64,000 bases of DNA from Uloborus plumipes (GCA_038373865.1 JAXGGA010001038.1:108404-172403); one strand, 5' to 3'; counted from the stretch's first letter, positions 10,096-23,764 are shown. The notes: generated from the sequence alone by a model not told the origin. Made by a program: numbers and translations.

Positions 10096-13000
10096 CTAAG
10101 TAATTTATTACGTATCCCACAGCTACAAACTAAACCATACTTAACTTTAATGCATACAGTATTAAATCTGCAGAAGCAAAATTTGGACAAGTTTTGCTTT
10201 TTTCTGACACTTTCAGTCGTTAATTTTATATTTATGTATAACTAGCACTACCCGCATTGGGATGCCAATGCAATACATGTAAAGGAGGGTGACGCAACAT
10301 ATTTGAATTAGCGTAATGGAGAAACATTTTTTGCCGCTTTTCACATAATTCGCTAAAGTCTGGGCATTAAAAAGTAATCCTACGCAATTTCCATTAATCG
10401 TAGATGCTTTTTGACAATCAAATTTGAACCACAATGCGACTTTAATGGCGTAAAAGCATTTTGTCTAGTAAAAAGACCCCTTGTTTTAGTTTTGCGTATA
10501 GAGTTACGCCTTGAAAGTTGACTACATTTGAGTAATTAATATCTCCTGTTCTACTTAACGGAGAAAAACGTGCCAACACTTTTCTTTTTCGGAAAAAAAC
10601 ACTTTCCAGCGATGTATAATGTTACGGGCTGGGGAGAAGATTTACCCCTCAATTAGACAAAATACACCAAAAATACGACTAATCAATTTCTTTAAAAATA
10701 ATGGGGAAAAAAGTCTCAAACGGTCAACAAACAAGCAAACATTTAACACGTTTATAATGTATTATAAATCCAAAAGGGTTGTAAGATATATAGTATGTTT
10801 TGTAGTGCAAGAGGATTTTTTAAGCAAAAAGGAACTTGAAGTGAAATATGTTGATGCAGTTAACAAAGTTAATACACAATAGCTGAATCTTGTTGCACAA
10901 ATTCTATCAAATTTAGAGTTTTCTTTCTTCACTATTTTCCCCAAAATAATAGCCTTATATTTTCTGGATAAAAACAAGAAGATAAATGATACGGAAAACA
11001 AAGGCAGATAAATATGTTTTTCTTGTGCCCAAACTTCTCAATCTTTCTTTAGAGGAAAACTCTAGAACGAGAAAAACAACATTAGTCATCGTCAAGTTTC
11101 GTTATGATTTAAACTATCTTCCAGAGAAAAACGACAAGAGCGAGTGCTCCTAAATTAAAAGCAGAAAAAAAAAAGAATTGCTTTATTCTTCGAAAATTAT
11201 TCTCCAGAGCGTGGATCAGATTAAAAAAAAAAAGGAAACGTTTGTTTTAATAGTTAAAGAATAAACCTTTTAAATTTTCATATTTATTGCAGAACAATTA
11301 TTTTTTTGTTGTTTATATATATATTTATATACATTATTGGTATGAACATAAACTATTAAGGTAAATTTCTTGTAAAGGATTCCAAATTAAACCGGATTCT
11401 TATTTTTTACTTTATTTATTTACTTACTTATTTATTATTAATAATATACTTTTTCTATTTTATTTTGCTAAATGCGGATTTTAGAGCTTTTTTACTTTTT
11501 TTCAATTACGTGCATCATTTTGTGCATTAATGAAAAAGGAAAATAAGTCAATTCTTGATGATTTTTTAATACGAAGTTTTTTTTTTCGGTAAAATATTCC
11601 AGCGGTATCATTTTTGATATCGTAGTAGCAGTCTGTTCGCAATTATTTTTTTTTTTTTGTTTACGTTTGTAATGTATTTTCGAATAGTTTTCACTCATTT
11701 TCGAATAATCTTGCAAATATCGAAATTTTAAGAATTTAGCAATTTTTGGTTAATATAGTAACCAAAAATTTTGCTTGATTAACTGGATAGTTTGATTCTG
11801 TAGATGGCATAGTTCCATACACTGCTGCTGATAAGCCTCGTAAAATTTTTACAAATAATAAATTAAAATGCCTTACAATAATTTCGATAGCATTTAATCA
11901 ACCATCATTAGAAGTTGCACTAAAAACTCCCGCAGAATACTGAAATAATAAAAAAAAATCGTGAAAAAAAATTGCTTGCGAAGTTTGATTTTTCTTTTCA
12001 CCAGCGAAGATGATTCTTGATCATTTATTACCAACCGGTAGTGTAATAAGAAACTCAGCAAAGCTGCAGTGCATAACTGCGAAAAGTGATCGGCCATTGT
12101 TAACGAAGGTGATCTTAATTGAAAATGTATCCTTAAGACGGGGAATTTGTGACAAGTCTCCTGAGGTAATGAGAGTTCCTGTTGTTCATTTAGAAGCTTC
12201 CATATAACGCTAATTATCTTCAAAAGGATAAGTAGAGGTTTCGACACTCGCCCGGTGATTAAAGCGTGAAGAATACGATCCGCGAGAATTAATCTCGATT
12301 AAACAAGACGTAGGCAGTATTTAGACTCGGAGCTTTAATTATGTTACAGCATACTAGAAGGATGCTTCTACAATCGTGATTACGTCCTTACGTTGGTTCT
12401 GATATTCTATGAAATGCGTTCTCAATTCATCCTCTATTATTTACCGGGGCTTTTTCTTGCTCTTCTTAAGGATCGAAGAAGTTTAGAAAGATGTGGTCGG
12501 TAATATATTCCAGAATCTTCGAATTTTCTTATTTGCTAATTTTTTTTTGAATGTACGCCATTTGTCCTTTATTTTCCTTACGTCTCTTTCTTGTTTCTAA
12601 CACGCGAAGATAGTTGCTATAATGTGGTTTGGTAACAGAATGCAGATTCATAATCATTTGTGATGCACAAGCAAGCCTAATTTTGGAGAATTTTGGAGAA
12701 ATAAATTTTGGCCCAAAATCCACTTTAAAAAACAATCGCTTAAAAAATATTGACAAGCCCCTGTGTTGTTGAATTCCTGGTTGTTATATAGGACTGCTTT
12801 TTTACTCTGCTGCTAAGTCTGCGCCGGCAACTTTCTCTTAAATTATGGCACTTCACGAAGTGTGTCATGGACGGGGTCTTTCTTAGTATATATAATAGTT
12901 AGTAAAGTTTACATTTTCTCAAACATAATTAAATTTGGTTCAAGTTATGCATAATAATCAGATTACTCATAAAAATTTTCAAAAAATAAGAACTATAAGA

Positions 13001-15620
13001 GATAATTTAAGTTTAAATTTTCTTCCTTAGTTTTACAAAGGCAGTCTTTTTGGACTTTTTAATAACATGAATCCCTTCCTGAATAAATAAAAGCCAAAAG
13101 ATTCTTATTTTCAAGCAAAAAACACACAAAAAACACAATTTGAAAATTCGTAAAGGTCTTTTCAAAAATGCCATAAATACCTCAGTGGAAAGAAGCAAGA
13201 TACTTATAAGCAGTGTGGCACTTATAAGCAGTTATTTCTGTTTAAGGGAACTCCCTGCGCACAGTTCGTTTTACATATGTTTAGCTCACACATACACATG
13301 TCGGGTAAAGAATCACATCATCCACAATCAAGTTTTCCAATGAGGACCCTTGAGTCCTTGTAAGGCCAACCACTGACTTAAAGATCTACAATGTACTTTT
13401 TTATGTTAGCCAGTCACAGAAAAAAATAATGTTGCACGACCTTTTTTCATTTTAATTCGTCAACTATGTAAATTAGGACTCAAGAGCTGAAAAAATTTTT
13501 TTTTCTTAATATACCAGTGAGTTCCTGTAAAACCATGAAGAAACGAAACTTACTACTAAATAAGCGCAGATATTTTTTATTTCTCTCTAGTGTTATGACA
13601 CATACACTCACAGAAACGCATTAATTATCATTGCGAAGAACATAATTTGAGTTCAAGCTGCCAAAATTAATATTATTATTTGTTTTCCAAGAGAAGAGAG
13701 CCCTGATGATATCTGTAAATATGATGATCTGTTGTTCATGGGAGCCCTGATGAAGATATGTAAATAAGCATGTATTTCCAACGATGAAAAAATACAGTAA
13801 ACTTCCTGCAAAAGACAAAACCAATATTTGTTGCCGCTAGGAAAGCACTTTAGAGAAGTGAATATTCGCAATGGCATTTTTCCCTGAAAAGTAATACCCT
13901 TTAATTCGATTTATAGTTCTTTTATTTTATTGTGTTTTCTGATTTCATTGATTTGATCAATTTTAAAACTTGCGAAATGCTTAATAAGTATAGCGTTGTC
14001 TGACATTAGATACATTCTCATTTTCCATGAAATTCAAAGCTTATGACCCTGGTAGTTACCCTTAAATTAAAAAACCTGTTTTAAAAACATCAAAAAAAAA
14101 AAAATACAGTAGCGTTTCTTATTGACGAGGTAAAATTCATTGAAACAACAAAAGTATTATCCTCATATGAGAACCAAGCTAATATATATATAAACATACA
14201 TCTTACTTATGATCATACCAAGTAGAGTACTTTTAAATGTAAACGATAAACTTCCTGGAGATATCCAAAAATTAACTGAATAAATAAAAAAAAGAAAAGC
14301 AAGCAGCAAACAAAGGTAAGAAATGAAGGAAACTTTAGAATAGCAGTTTTATGAAGTCCTATTCAACCGTTGACTCACTTTATTTACAGACATTGTTTTA
14401 CCTAAAGTATATAACTTAAAAATGTATACCATGTCTATATATTTATCGATACAGATTTGTCACATGTTGAGCTAAACGCAGTTGATTTTTTATTGTTTCT
14501 AAAAAATGCAAAAATTTTTATGTTTTACCTTACTTTAAACAAGAATTATTTTTCACTTTGTAATAATAAGAATTTGAACAGTATAGGTCCATTCTTAAAA
14601 TTGTCGCATTCATGAGATTAATGGGGAATTAATTTTCATTTAACTGTAATGCAAAACAGATCTTTAACAATGTTTCCGTGCAGCGGAAAAGCGTAATTAT
14701 ATAAATTAGTATTGATTTTTGTGCTCAAAACAGGTGCTGTTTAAAACATATTTTATTGAGGGGTCAGTTAATTAACATTTAACCTCATTAGCATTAACAT
14801 TGTCTATTAACATACAACTAAACAGGAAAATAAGTAGATACAGATATTTTTCTATGAGATATACATTTTACTCAAAAAATAATTCTGATTGTTAGGAAGA
14901 AAAAAGAAAAATATCGATATCACATTTAGGGATTTTTGAACTTTTAGACAATCTGTAAGAGAGAGTTTTTTGTCTCATTAATTATCAAAGCATTGTTAAG
15001 CAAACGATGCTGATGATTTGAAGTCAATGATCATAATGAAGTAGGAAATTTAAATTACTGAGTGACGGAAAAGCGTAATAGCATTTGCGCAAATTCATTA
15101 GCAATTTTGTTTTGAAAAAAAAAATCATTTCTGCACTCTATTATAATTCTAATGGAAGAATAAACGGTTGCGATTAAAAAACTAAAATTTATTTTGAACG
15201 TTTTGAAATATGCATGTAAGAACACAATTATCATGCGTGGGACGCAACTATAATGTGTTACTGTAGAATGTAAAGTTTTTAAAAATATTTTATGTCAGCA
15301 ATTAGCAGTTAGTATTTGTTTATAATTGAAAGTTAAACACATAAGAGTAATAGAGAACTATGATACTAACTTAACACTAAACGTTTTACAAAAAAAAAGA
15401 AAAAAATGCTATAACGAAACAAATCTGCAATTAGTCTTTTAAGTACACCGTTAACTGAGAACCGTTACCCAGCAAATTTCATAAGCCAAGTTCGTATGGA
15501 AAAGCAGTAGGTATGCGTTTTGAGTAGTGCCTTAATCGTTTATTTACTTTTTATTTGTATTTACATGGTATAGTATTTACAGGATTATTATTTTTTTTTA
15601 ATTTTGGAGTTTTACTCATT
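10096..15620. other. AT-rich DNA without recognised genes
   Basis: Read on both strands; only short chance frames with no recognisable domains. The longest, 117 codons on the minus strand at 11894-12247, looks like a chance frame and I do not recognise it. Homopolymer and TA/TTTA-rich runs are frequent. The one stretch that stands out by composition is 12000-12500, listed separately. Confidence 0.6.
12000..12500. other. Higher-complexity segment, possible conserved non-coding DNA
   Basis: About 500 bp with noticeably more G+C than its flanks, free of long homopolymers, transposon ends or tandem repeats. It contains clustered TAAT/ATTA cores, including AATTAATCTCGATTAA near 12289 and TTTAATTATG near 12333. 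The plus strand has an open frame at 12010-12207 ending shortly after a GAG/GTAATG donor-like site, but the translation is not recognised. It could be a cis-regulatory element, an old exon or just less decayed DNA. Confidence 0.2.
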
Positions 15621-15624
15621 TTGC

Positions 15625-15835
15625 TAGGGTAAAAGTGGGAGAGATGCAATACTTTTTATAGAAATTAGGAAACACGCATAAGAAAATCATTACTAAACAG
15701 CCATTTTTTTTTTCAAAAGATACACTAATATAAATTATTACAATTTCAAATAAAAAGTTTTAGAATGAGATTAAAAAGAAATGAACGGTAAAAATCGTAA
15801 GTTCACAGCAGGACATTTCTCTCACAACGTGTATA
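15625..15835. mobile_element. Possible small TAGGG-type MITE
   Basis: TAGGGTAAAAGTGGGAGAGA at about 15626 and, on the other strand from about 15826, TTGTGAGAGAAATGTCC form a weak inverted pair (GTGGGAGAGATG versus GTGAGAGAAATG) about 200 bp apart. The style matches the TA-flanked elements in this window, but similarity is limited and no duplication is clear. Confidence 0.25.
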
Positions 15836-18800
15836 ATATTCAAATTCATTTAAATATTATAACAATTTATTGTTTTAAAACATTGCTTCAAATTTCCTAC
15901 TGCATAGAGAGTAAACAAATTTTGTTTTACTGAAAATAATAAATACAGTTAAAGAAAATTCTCTGCAATAGTTGTATAATAATATGTCTTACTCTTCTGA
16001 TATTTGGTTTACAAGAAAGGTCATTTTTTAAAAGATTAAATTGAGCTCCATGATACATTGAAAATGCTGTATATTAGTTACCTAAATCTTAGTTTAGTAC
16101 ATAAAAAATATCATTTTCTCCAAGATACTCTATGAAATAAATCAGCTTATAGAACCCCACCAGTTGCTTTTCATCATCCTTCTGAGAAGAAATGGACTTT
16201 GGAATAAATACACTAGGTAATAGATGTCTTTAGATCTATTACCAAGCTATCTTGTATGAAATCCTACCAGTTGCTTGTGGTATAAGCATCGAAAATACCT
16301 CTTAATAAATGATTAGACGGCAGCGTTGGTCCTGAGTGAAGTCTAATCAATCATATTTTCAAGCTACCAAGCACAACTCCTCATTCCTCATTCCTTACAT
16401 TGTGTTGACGTAAAAACAAGATGTTGCGGATTACGTTGCAGAACGAAAAACGAATTCCCTGGCTAAAGATAAATTCTCTTTGATCTTGAGAAGAATATTG
16501 TATTTCACGTTGTATTCCTTTTTAAGGGGAAATGCAGGGTGTTTAATAAGTTTTTCTGAAATAAAATTTATTTATGAAACAAATTTTTAGATTTGTACAT
16601 AATTATTTTTTCTTTTTTTTTAAATCCTAAGTTTAATCAAGTTTTTCTCCATTGGTACAATATAAGCTATAGAGATTTTTGGCGAAATAGAATAACAAGA
16701 ATAGAATAATAGAAAACTGAAAATGACATCGATGAGAAAAAAAAACTGACAAAAGGATAAACGTGAAATGACATGTGTTACGACAGGTATAAAGGATTTG
16801 AAACTCATTATTAAGACACATTCAAGCAGACAGCAATGCAATATCCTATTTTCTTTTTAAATTTATTTTATAACTATTTTATACTATTTTAAATTTTTCG
16901 ACATGTTGACAAATGTGGGTTGAGCACAGAAATAAAATGCCACCCACATTTTACCATTTAAAACAATTTTTAAAAGCAAAATGAGACAGAGACATATTTA
17001 ATCTCTCCTTTTCAGTATTTTAAGTAAAACAAATCATTAAATAATAGAAATGAATGTTTTAATGAATCATATAGCACTATAACGTAAAAGTAAATGAGTT
17101 GAGAAAATAACCCTTATGTATGTAGTTTTTGCTAGCGATGCATACATCTTCGACCGATAGTTGATAAACTAAATAGATACAATAAATAATGAAAAAAAGA
17201 AAAAAAAAATACGTGATTTCAAGCTCTTTTGACTTTCGACCACGAGTTAATTGTTGGGATAATATTTAGAGAGTATTGCTGTAAATAGCGGAACTCATTT
17301 TACTAATGTGCAAATTGCTAACAATCTGTAGTACTGAAGTTTTTCGTAAGAATTCAGTTCAAGTTAGAGAGAAAATAAACAATTTTAAAAACTGAACCTA
17401 TTAAAACAAAAAAAAAAAAAAAACATCCGAGACAAGGTTACATTTCCCTTCAGATGTATCAGAGATTTGCTCTCAGATTGAGTCCAATCTATTATTTGGT
17501 AGCATGATTCGTACAGTTTAACACTAAATAACCAGAATCTACACAGAGAGTTTTACTTATTTCGATCACCAAGTCTGAAACTTATAACTTCGTTTCTTCA
17601 TTTTTTGAGTTCATTTTATTCAGTTTTATTTTGAAGCAATATTTCAAGGTTGCTTTAATAAAGGTATTGTAGAAAAAGGTTGAGTGCAATCATTAGAATT
17701 ACTTGAGGCAATTTGCTGAAAAATTAATTTTTATAATAGTAAACTGCGTTACTAAAAAAAAAAAAAAACATAATATGGTTTTTGGCTGTTGTAATGTTCT
17801 ATTATATTGGTAATTTGAAACTTCTAAAGAGTTTAAAATCAACTTTCAACAGCCCCTGTTTGGACCTTTATTGAAACTTTAGTTTGAAATCTTAAAATAA
17901 AAAGAACCCGCTGAGGCAAAGCTGTCGACAAAAATTTATTAAATATAATAATTTGTCGCAAGTGTTATCCTTAAAGATTAATTTTTTATCCTAGTTTTTT
18001 CCCCTAGAATTTTTTTTCTTTTTGAACGGTTTTTCGTAATTTCAGCAACATCGTTCATTTTGTTTTTGCCCAGCAGATGAAACCTTTCAGCAAAATGCTG
18101 CGATGAAACCAATATTCTGGGAAAAAAGTTCTCAAACGGTAGCAAATTGATTTTTTATTGAAACTTAAGTTCCGAACTTTGACGAAATATCCGACGCTGG
18201 GGATAAGAAAGGTAATATATCTTTAGCCTTTGCAAAACAATTCACCACAAATCATAATAGTAGACTTTCTTCTTTAATCCAATATTTCAAGTATGCAAAA
18301 AACTGAACCTTTCCGTTTCCTTTTTCCGGTGTTCTTTCCAATACTTTGAAAAGCCAAACGCTGCATATCATATAATACCACGTACTGTTACTCTGGATCG
18401 CAGCTGCTACCAAATTTCACTGTTTGTCTGATATTAGACCATGGCAAAGATTCAAAAGAAAAGGAAAGAAAATGCGAAAGAAAACGCAATGATGCTCAAA
18501 AATTCTGTCTCAGAGTTTCCAAAAACTTTTTCTCCCGTACAAAAAAAAAAAAAAAAAAAACTCTCGCGCGTTTTCAGTGTAAATGGTCGAAGAGCTCTTG
18601 TGTCTGTAATGCGTGTTTTATTTATAAATATATTAGAATTTCTCTCAACGTTCCATTAAATTTTTGATGGATTCAGGGAAATATGATTTTTTTTTTTCTT
18701 TTTCTTGAGAGAACTGCTCTTTATTTAAACAGAAGTATGCAATATTACTAGATCAAAAACTGAAAATTCAAATTGAATATATAAAGAGTATGTACACATC

Positions 18801-20045
18801 AAGGATTTCAATTGTGTTCATGATCACTTTATAGTTTTTCACAGAAACACTCTTAACTGAGTTTATACAGGAATTAAAAAAACTTTTAATTTAGATTTCA
18901 TTTGCATTAATTTTTGGTGCGCATCTTTATGTCACCGAATTTTTATTTCTTTATTGCTATGTTACTTTCATATGAAGTTAAAAAAAACATACAATTGTTT
19001 TTTGTGTAACATTTAGCGCTTTAAGTTTCTGTAATGTACCTCCTTTGTTTCTCTCAACGTTTCAATTATCAAATCATTTGCCAAAATACATATATCTCCT
19101 AAATCTAAAGCTGTGATATTAGTATTAATTATTCATTGAAATTATCGCGCAGCAATACAAATTTGCACTTTCCAAGAACTTGTTGCAAGCAGTATGTTCG
19201 TAATAAATGTCTGCGAAGTTTTAAAAAAAAATCTTGCGGATTTACATAACATGACAAAATTCTTATGCAAATAAATATTTATCGTATTTTGTAAAAAATT
19301 AAGTTGATATTTTATATTTTTGTTTGAGTCCTTAGTATCTTGAATAAGGATTTCATTTTTGAAAACTACATGATAATTTTAACTTTTTTACGCATTTTTA
19401 CGATACTCTTGGCCAATATCCTTGATGTAATCCAACTTTTGTGAAATGACAAAATTTCAAAGGAATCCTTCAAGGAATACTTTGTACTTATAATGTTCCT
19501 TTTAAAAGAACATTGTTTCAGAATAGCAGTTTTTCTCAGCAAATTAATAAGCTGTTTTAATAACTGTTATAGAGATTTTCTCTTACAAGAAATATAAAAA
19601 ACCGTTTCCTACATCTTACGGGAAAATTCTCAGAAATTTCACGGCCTCGAGTATTCACTGTGCAAATACACAAGGCTTTTATCTCATCAATATGCACTGA
19701 ATTTTTAATAAGTTATTAACCGCAAAAGAGTATTTGCTTAGCTATATTAAAGCAAACGGTGCATTTCTTCTAACTCTTTGGTTTGTTTTACTTACTTATT
19801 TATGCTTTAATTTGACTCAAATGTGCTTTAAATGTAGTATTTTACCAAGCAAAATGAATATGCATTATCTTGGCTTCTGAAATATTGCTCTTATTAAAAC
19901 CTATTGGATTTGAGGTTGTCATATAATTCTTTGTATTTATTTATTTATTTTTTTGAAAATAAAAAGCTAACCACGTGTTTTTTTTTTTCTCTTTAATTAA
20001 ACAACATATATCTCAAAATATATTTCTTTCAAACGATCACACTTG
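15836..20045. other. AT-rich DNA without recognised genes
   Basis: No coding sequence or transposon recognised. A 10-bp hairpin, GGTAATAGAT / ATCTATTACC, lies at 16216-16243. Poly-A and poly-T runs occur at about 17407, 17754, 18541 and 19979. Confidence 0.55.
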
Positions 20046-20100
20046 AATATTATTTGAAGATTCCGGGCAGCTGTCCCGTGTTCTGAATGAAGTTGTCCCA

Positions 20101-20136
20101 AATGTTTCAGCCGCACCTGCAGTGGCCATCTTCACT
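20101..20136 (-). ncRNA. Hammerhead-ribozyme-like motif
   Basis: On the minus strand the text GTGAAGATGGCCACTGCAGG continues TGCGGCTGAAACATTT. This has the layout of the hammerhead core: a (C)UGAnGA box, a short stem-loop II (GGCCA / TGCGGC, imperfect) and a GAAAC box. Hammerhead motifs are known in the terminal repeats of Penelope-like elements. The first core base is G and not C, and helices I and III were not folded, so activity is doubtful. Confidence 0.35.
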
Positions 20137-20399
20137 GTCGTTAACGAAGCTTCCAGAGAAGATTCCTCTCAAGACAGATACAGTTGTCGAAGTGTTTGTG
20201 GTATTTCTCAGAGAAGTGCTCTCTTCGTCCTCGTCTGTTAGCCATAGTACGCCCGTGCTCCTCGTTCCTGGTTGGCTGAAGCTAGCCAAACTACCGCTGT
20301 CCTTGATCTGACCGGTGATTGACTGGAGAATCCTCGTCTGGTTGGGGTGTGGTTCTTCGCTTGTTAAGCCTTTTTCATGCAGGATGCCAGAGTTGTTTA

Positions 20400-20528
20400 A
20401 TGTTGCACCTTCTTCCTTCCTGTTGAAATTGTTCGAATGTTTAAAGATCTTAATGGCTTCTCTGTTTTCGTTTTCCTAAATTCAATATCGTGGACACTAT
20501 CACTGAAAGTGTGTTCTGCTTTTGCCGA
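20400..20528 (-). pseudogene. GIY-YIG endonuclease tail of a Penelope-like element
   Basis: On the minus strand from about 20526 one frame reads KSAKAEHTFSDSVHDIEFRK, matching the family pattern S-A-x-A-E-H ... H-x-I-x-F-x-x-T. After a frameshift the next frame reads EAIKIFKHSNNFNRKEEGAT, matching R-E-A-I-E-I-x-K ... N-F-N-R-E-x-G. Both blocks are in the right order and spacing for the end of the GIY-YIG domain. The catalytic GIY-YIG motif is not included, because the fragment starts downstream of it. It is out of frame in the middle, so it is a relic. Confidence 0.6.
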
Positions 20529-20578
20529 CTTTTTCGTTCAGACCACGGCATAGCAGCCCGGAATCTTCAAATAATATT

Positions 20579-23419
20579 GACGCCGGCAGTGAAAGCCTTC
20601 CCTCGTATGTTCAGACTTCCATTTATTAAATAAATGCTGGCAGCGTAGTTAAAACTTAGTCAGAAACTTTTTGAAACAATTAGACTCATGTTAATTTAAC
20701 AAATTGCTGTTATTTTAGTAACATTATACGAAATGTGTTTACTTACTGTGAGAGACATTTGAAAGAACTTTTGAATGTAACAAAACTTTTACCCTAACTC
20801 CAGAAATATGAAAACTTTAATAGCTTTCAATTATAGGCCAAAATTATAGTTACAAGGCTTCAAGTGTTTTGATGAGTACGGCAACAACTTTTCTTCCAGC
20901 ACAGCTGCGTTTTCACTGCGATTTAAATCTCAGTGAAGCCAAAATGCTCCGTGAGAAATGTGTCTGTTCTTAAAGTGCATCACATTTGATTGTATTATAT
21001 TTATAGTTTGACAGGTTTCATTTAATCACATATTTCATTTAACTATTTTCTATGAACTATTCTACTCTCATTGTATACAAGTAGTAGTAAAAAATAAATG
21101 TTTTAAGCTTGAAAAGGAAAAAAAGAAAAGCAAATGTTGAAGCATTGCACACGTTAGTAACAACATACATTTTAAACAGAAAGTTTCTCATAAAGTGCAA
21201 TTTCAAATACACACTTAAAGTAAAATAAGAGTTTAGTAATAAAGCATTGAAATTACTCTAGAAGATACTTTTGTTTAACGACCTGCGAAAAATAAACTGT
21301 TTTATGTAAATTTCTCATATAACCTGACTGTATACGGATGAGGAAAACTTAGAACTTTGTAATAAATGGGAAATACTTTTTAAATGTATCAAGAATTGTC
21401 TAAATAAAAATAAAAAAAAGACATCCGAAAAAAATGTAATATGTGTTATAAAGCAGTGTTCCCCTTTTTGTTTAATATCAGCTATTTACATGTTCAAAAT
21501 AACGTCTTTTTCTCTTTGCCCATGCATGTTCAAAGTTATTGTTCCGTTTTTTGTAAATGCATATTTAATGCTAAAAACAAACAGTGCTATTTGAATACAA
21601 ATTTTATCACAAAATTGATTATCCCTTTTACCTCGTTGTACGATATTTTACAGAAAAACTTACAATTTGTTCCTTTTGAATAAATACATCAATGAACTAT
21701 CCTAGCAATAAGACGCAATCAGTACGTATTTCATTTATTGGAAATATGTTTCCCCTGTATAACTAAATGTAATACGCAAATCACATAGTTTCTTAAAAAC
21801 TTTGTAGTGTATTTCTTAAAGCAGTATTGAATAATTTCAGGTAAAATAAAATAGAATCAAAAGTAAGAATCTTGAAGTGGATGTTAATTATATATTACAA
21901 AAGCTCATAGTACTTTCTACTTTGGCAAAGCTCCCCCTTCACTTTCCAGCAAGTACTTTTGCATCTAATTTAAGACAGACACTTCATCTATTGTGAGAGC
22001 ATTTCATTATCAGTTCAAACTGTTTTGATGCTTTGCCTTCATCTCCCCGTTTAATTAAGATCTTTGTTTCTCCCAAGCTTTCAGAAACGATGGATGTAAC
22101 TTTTTTCTTACGTGTAACTAGATTTTCATGCCAAGTAAAATTTCTTTATGTTAACATAAGCATTGATTTTCGCGGATCAATAAAACGCCCAATTAAATGT
22201 GACAGCATAAATCCCCTCCTCCTTTTTTTGACAATTTGCTGGTTTTTCATTAAAAATAAAAATAAAAAAAATTACGATTTATAAAAGAAAGTGAGTAATA
22301 CTTAACTCTTTAAAGTAAAACCACGTGGCACTTATAGAGATTTTAAGAAGTGAGTATGAACGCTTGAACGTCCTAAATTCGAAAGATTGTGTGAACTTCA
22401 TGATGAACTGATTTTTTTCGACTTTATCGAGAAACATCAATATCTTTAACAGCATTAAATGTTTTACATGCGATACGACAACTGATTATATCAGGCAATC
22501 TTGTCGACATTTCTGGAAAACTAAACGAAGTGTTTATTTTCATGCACGGAGAAACAATTACTACAATTTGTTGTTAGTTACAAAATAACATCGTTTAAAA
22601 TAAGCTGCATTTCTGTGAATCCTGTCGAATAAAAGAAAACAGCATAGAATATTTTCTTCTCTTAATATAGATGTTTTTATTGTGCCCCTACTTTGATTAG
22701 TGGGAAAATTTGATATGCGCCTTTACCAGTAGGGTGCATATGTATACCAATTTTACTGAGAATCGTTGTAGTATAAGTATTGTTTGAAATACTGCAGTCA
22801 CATGAAAAACAGAAATTGTGCGATTGGAAAACCCTTTTAAGATAAACTAATCAACACCAGTTTTCATGTGGACGAACTCGTGTACCAAGTTTCGATCAAT
22901 TCCATGAATTACGTTTCGAATAAGAGTGTCCACAAAATATTGGTCAAATACAGGTAAACACTAACCGACGAATAGGTTGTTTCCAAAAGTGGTCAACATA
23001 GGATCAACGCACCTAAAACGTGTTAATATGTCGAAATACCCGAAAACTTACACGTAACAAAAGGTTTCTTCTATTTAAAAGAAACTAATCGAACGATGGT
23101 CATTCTCATCTATCAGTTCACTCCGGGCCCGAACTTGAATGTTTGGGAGGAAAATCCACTTTAAATTTGCTTAATGAAGCTCCTATTTTTACCGCAAGAA
23201 AAAAATACGAGAATCGCATCATTATACTTTTTAAAAAATTGTTGTTATGCAATCCTTGTTCCAGATTCGCTGAACCATCAGGTAAAATTTGCCGAATAAG
23301 GAAACTTTTAGGAGCTCACAATGACATTCCATAACCTTCTATTGGGGAGCTCCTGTTCCTGCAAAGTTAACATTTTGTCTTCAGATCATAAAAATAATGG
23401 GTTTTCTTGAAGTAAGTTC
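20579..23419. other. AT-rich DNA without recognised genes
   Basis: No gene, RNA or transposon end recognised. The frames at 21441-21683 and 22033-22284 are rich in Phe, Asn, Lys and Ile, as expected of translated AT-rich DNA, and have no domain I know. Confidence 0.55.
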
Positions 23420-23464
23420 AAGCACTAAAGGGTTCCGCGTTCTAAAAAGTTTAGGAACCACTGG
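23420..23464 (-). mobile_element. hAT transposon terminal fragment
   Basis: On the minus strand this reads CAGTGGTTCCTAAACTTTTT and then AGAACGCGGAACCC, the familiar terminal sequence of hAT (Charlie-like) elements. I could not find the other end or an 8-bp duplication (the right flank begins GCTTATAC), so it is a solo or deleted end. Confidence 0.5.
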
Positions 23465-23511
23465 CTTATACAACTACACAGTTTTAGCCTTAAATGGTAA
23501 GATGCTTTTTA

Positions 23512-23762
23512 TTAGGTAGGGAGTGAAGGGACATCTACGTAACTCTATCATTTTATTTTATGCGCAATCCACGAGAATAAGCAAAGTAAGAAAAGTTGAA
23601 ATAGCATTTTTGCTCCTTATTTAGATAAATATACCTGAAATGGTATAGTGAGTAAAAAAGATGAACATATAAACTCATATACGTAAGTGTTGCAAAACGT
23701 TTGAATGCAAAAGTCTAATTCCTCTGGGGTTAAAGACACCCCTACTTCACCAATTAAGGTTA
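23512..23762. mobile_element. Possible TA-type MITE, GTGAAG..GGGGTGTC word
   Basis: TAGGTAGGGAGTGAAGGGAC starts near 23515. On the other strand, reading in from about 23762, TTGGTGAAGTAGGGGTGTCT forms a weak inverted pair, about 245 bp away. The style resembles the TA-flanked families elsewhere in the window. There is no coding potential. Confidence 0.3.
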
Positions 23763-23764
23763 AA

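Larger units (their letters stand above)
20047..20578 (-). mobile_element. Penelope-like element 3' fragment with inverted flanks
   Basis: A 532-bp unit bounded by 41-bp inverted repeats with about five mismatches (TTTGAAGATTCCGGGC... inward from each side). On the minus strand, just inside the first repeat, lies the tail of a GIY-YIG endonuclease domain like that at the C-terminus of Penelope-like reverse transcriptases, followed by about 300 bp of 3' untranslated sequence with a hammerhead-like motif. Composition is balanced, unlike the AT-rich flanks. Penelope-like elements copy through RNA, are often 5'-truncated, and can carry inverted as well as direct terminal repeats, so this fits a truncated insertion. 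The reverse transcriptase itself is absent. Confidence 0.6.

Noticed and set aside
16216..16243. 10-bp hairpin considered as a microRNA precursor
   Set aside because: The stem is far too short and the loop too small for a typical precursor.
18165..18210. Short open stretch before GTAATA
   Set aside because: The acceptor is weak and there is no supporting neighbour exon.
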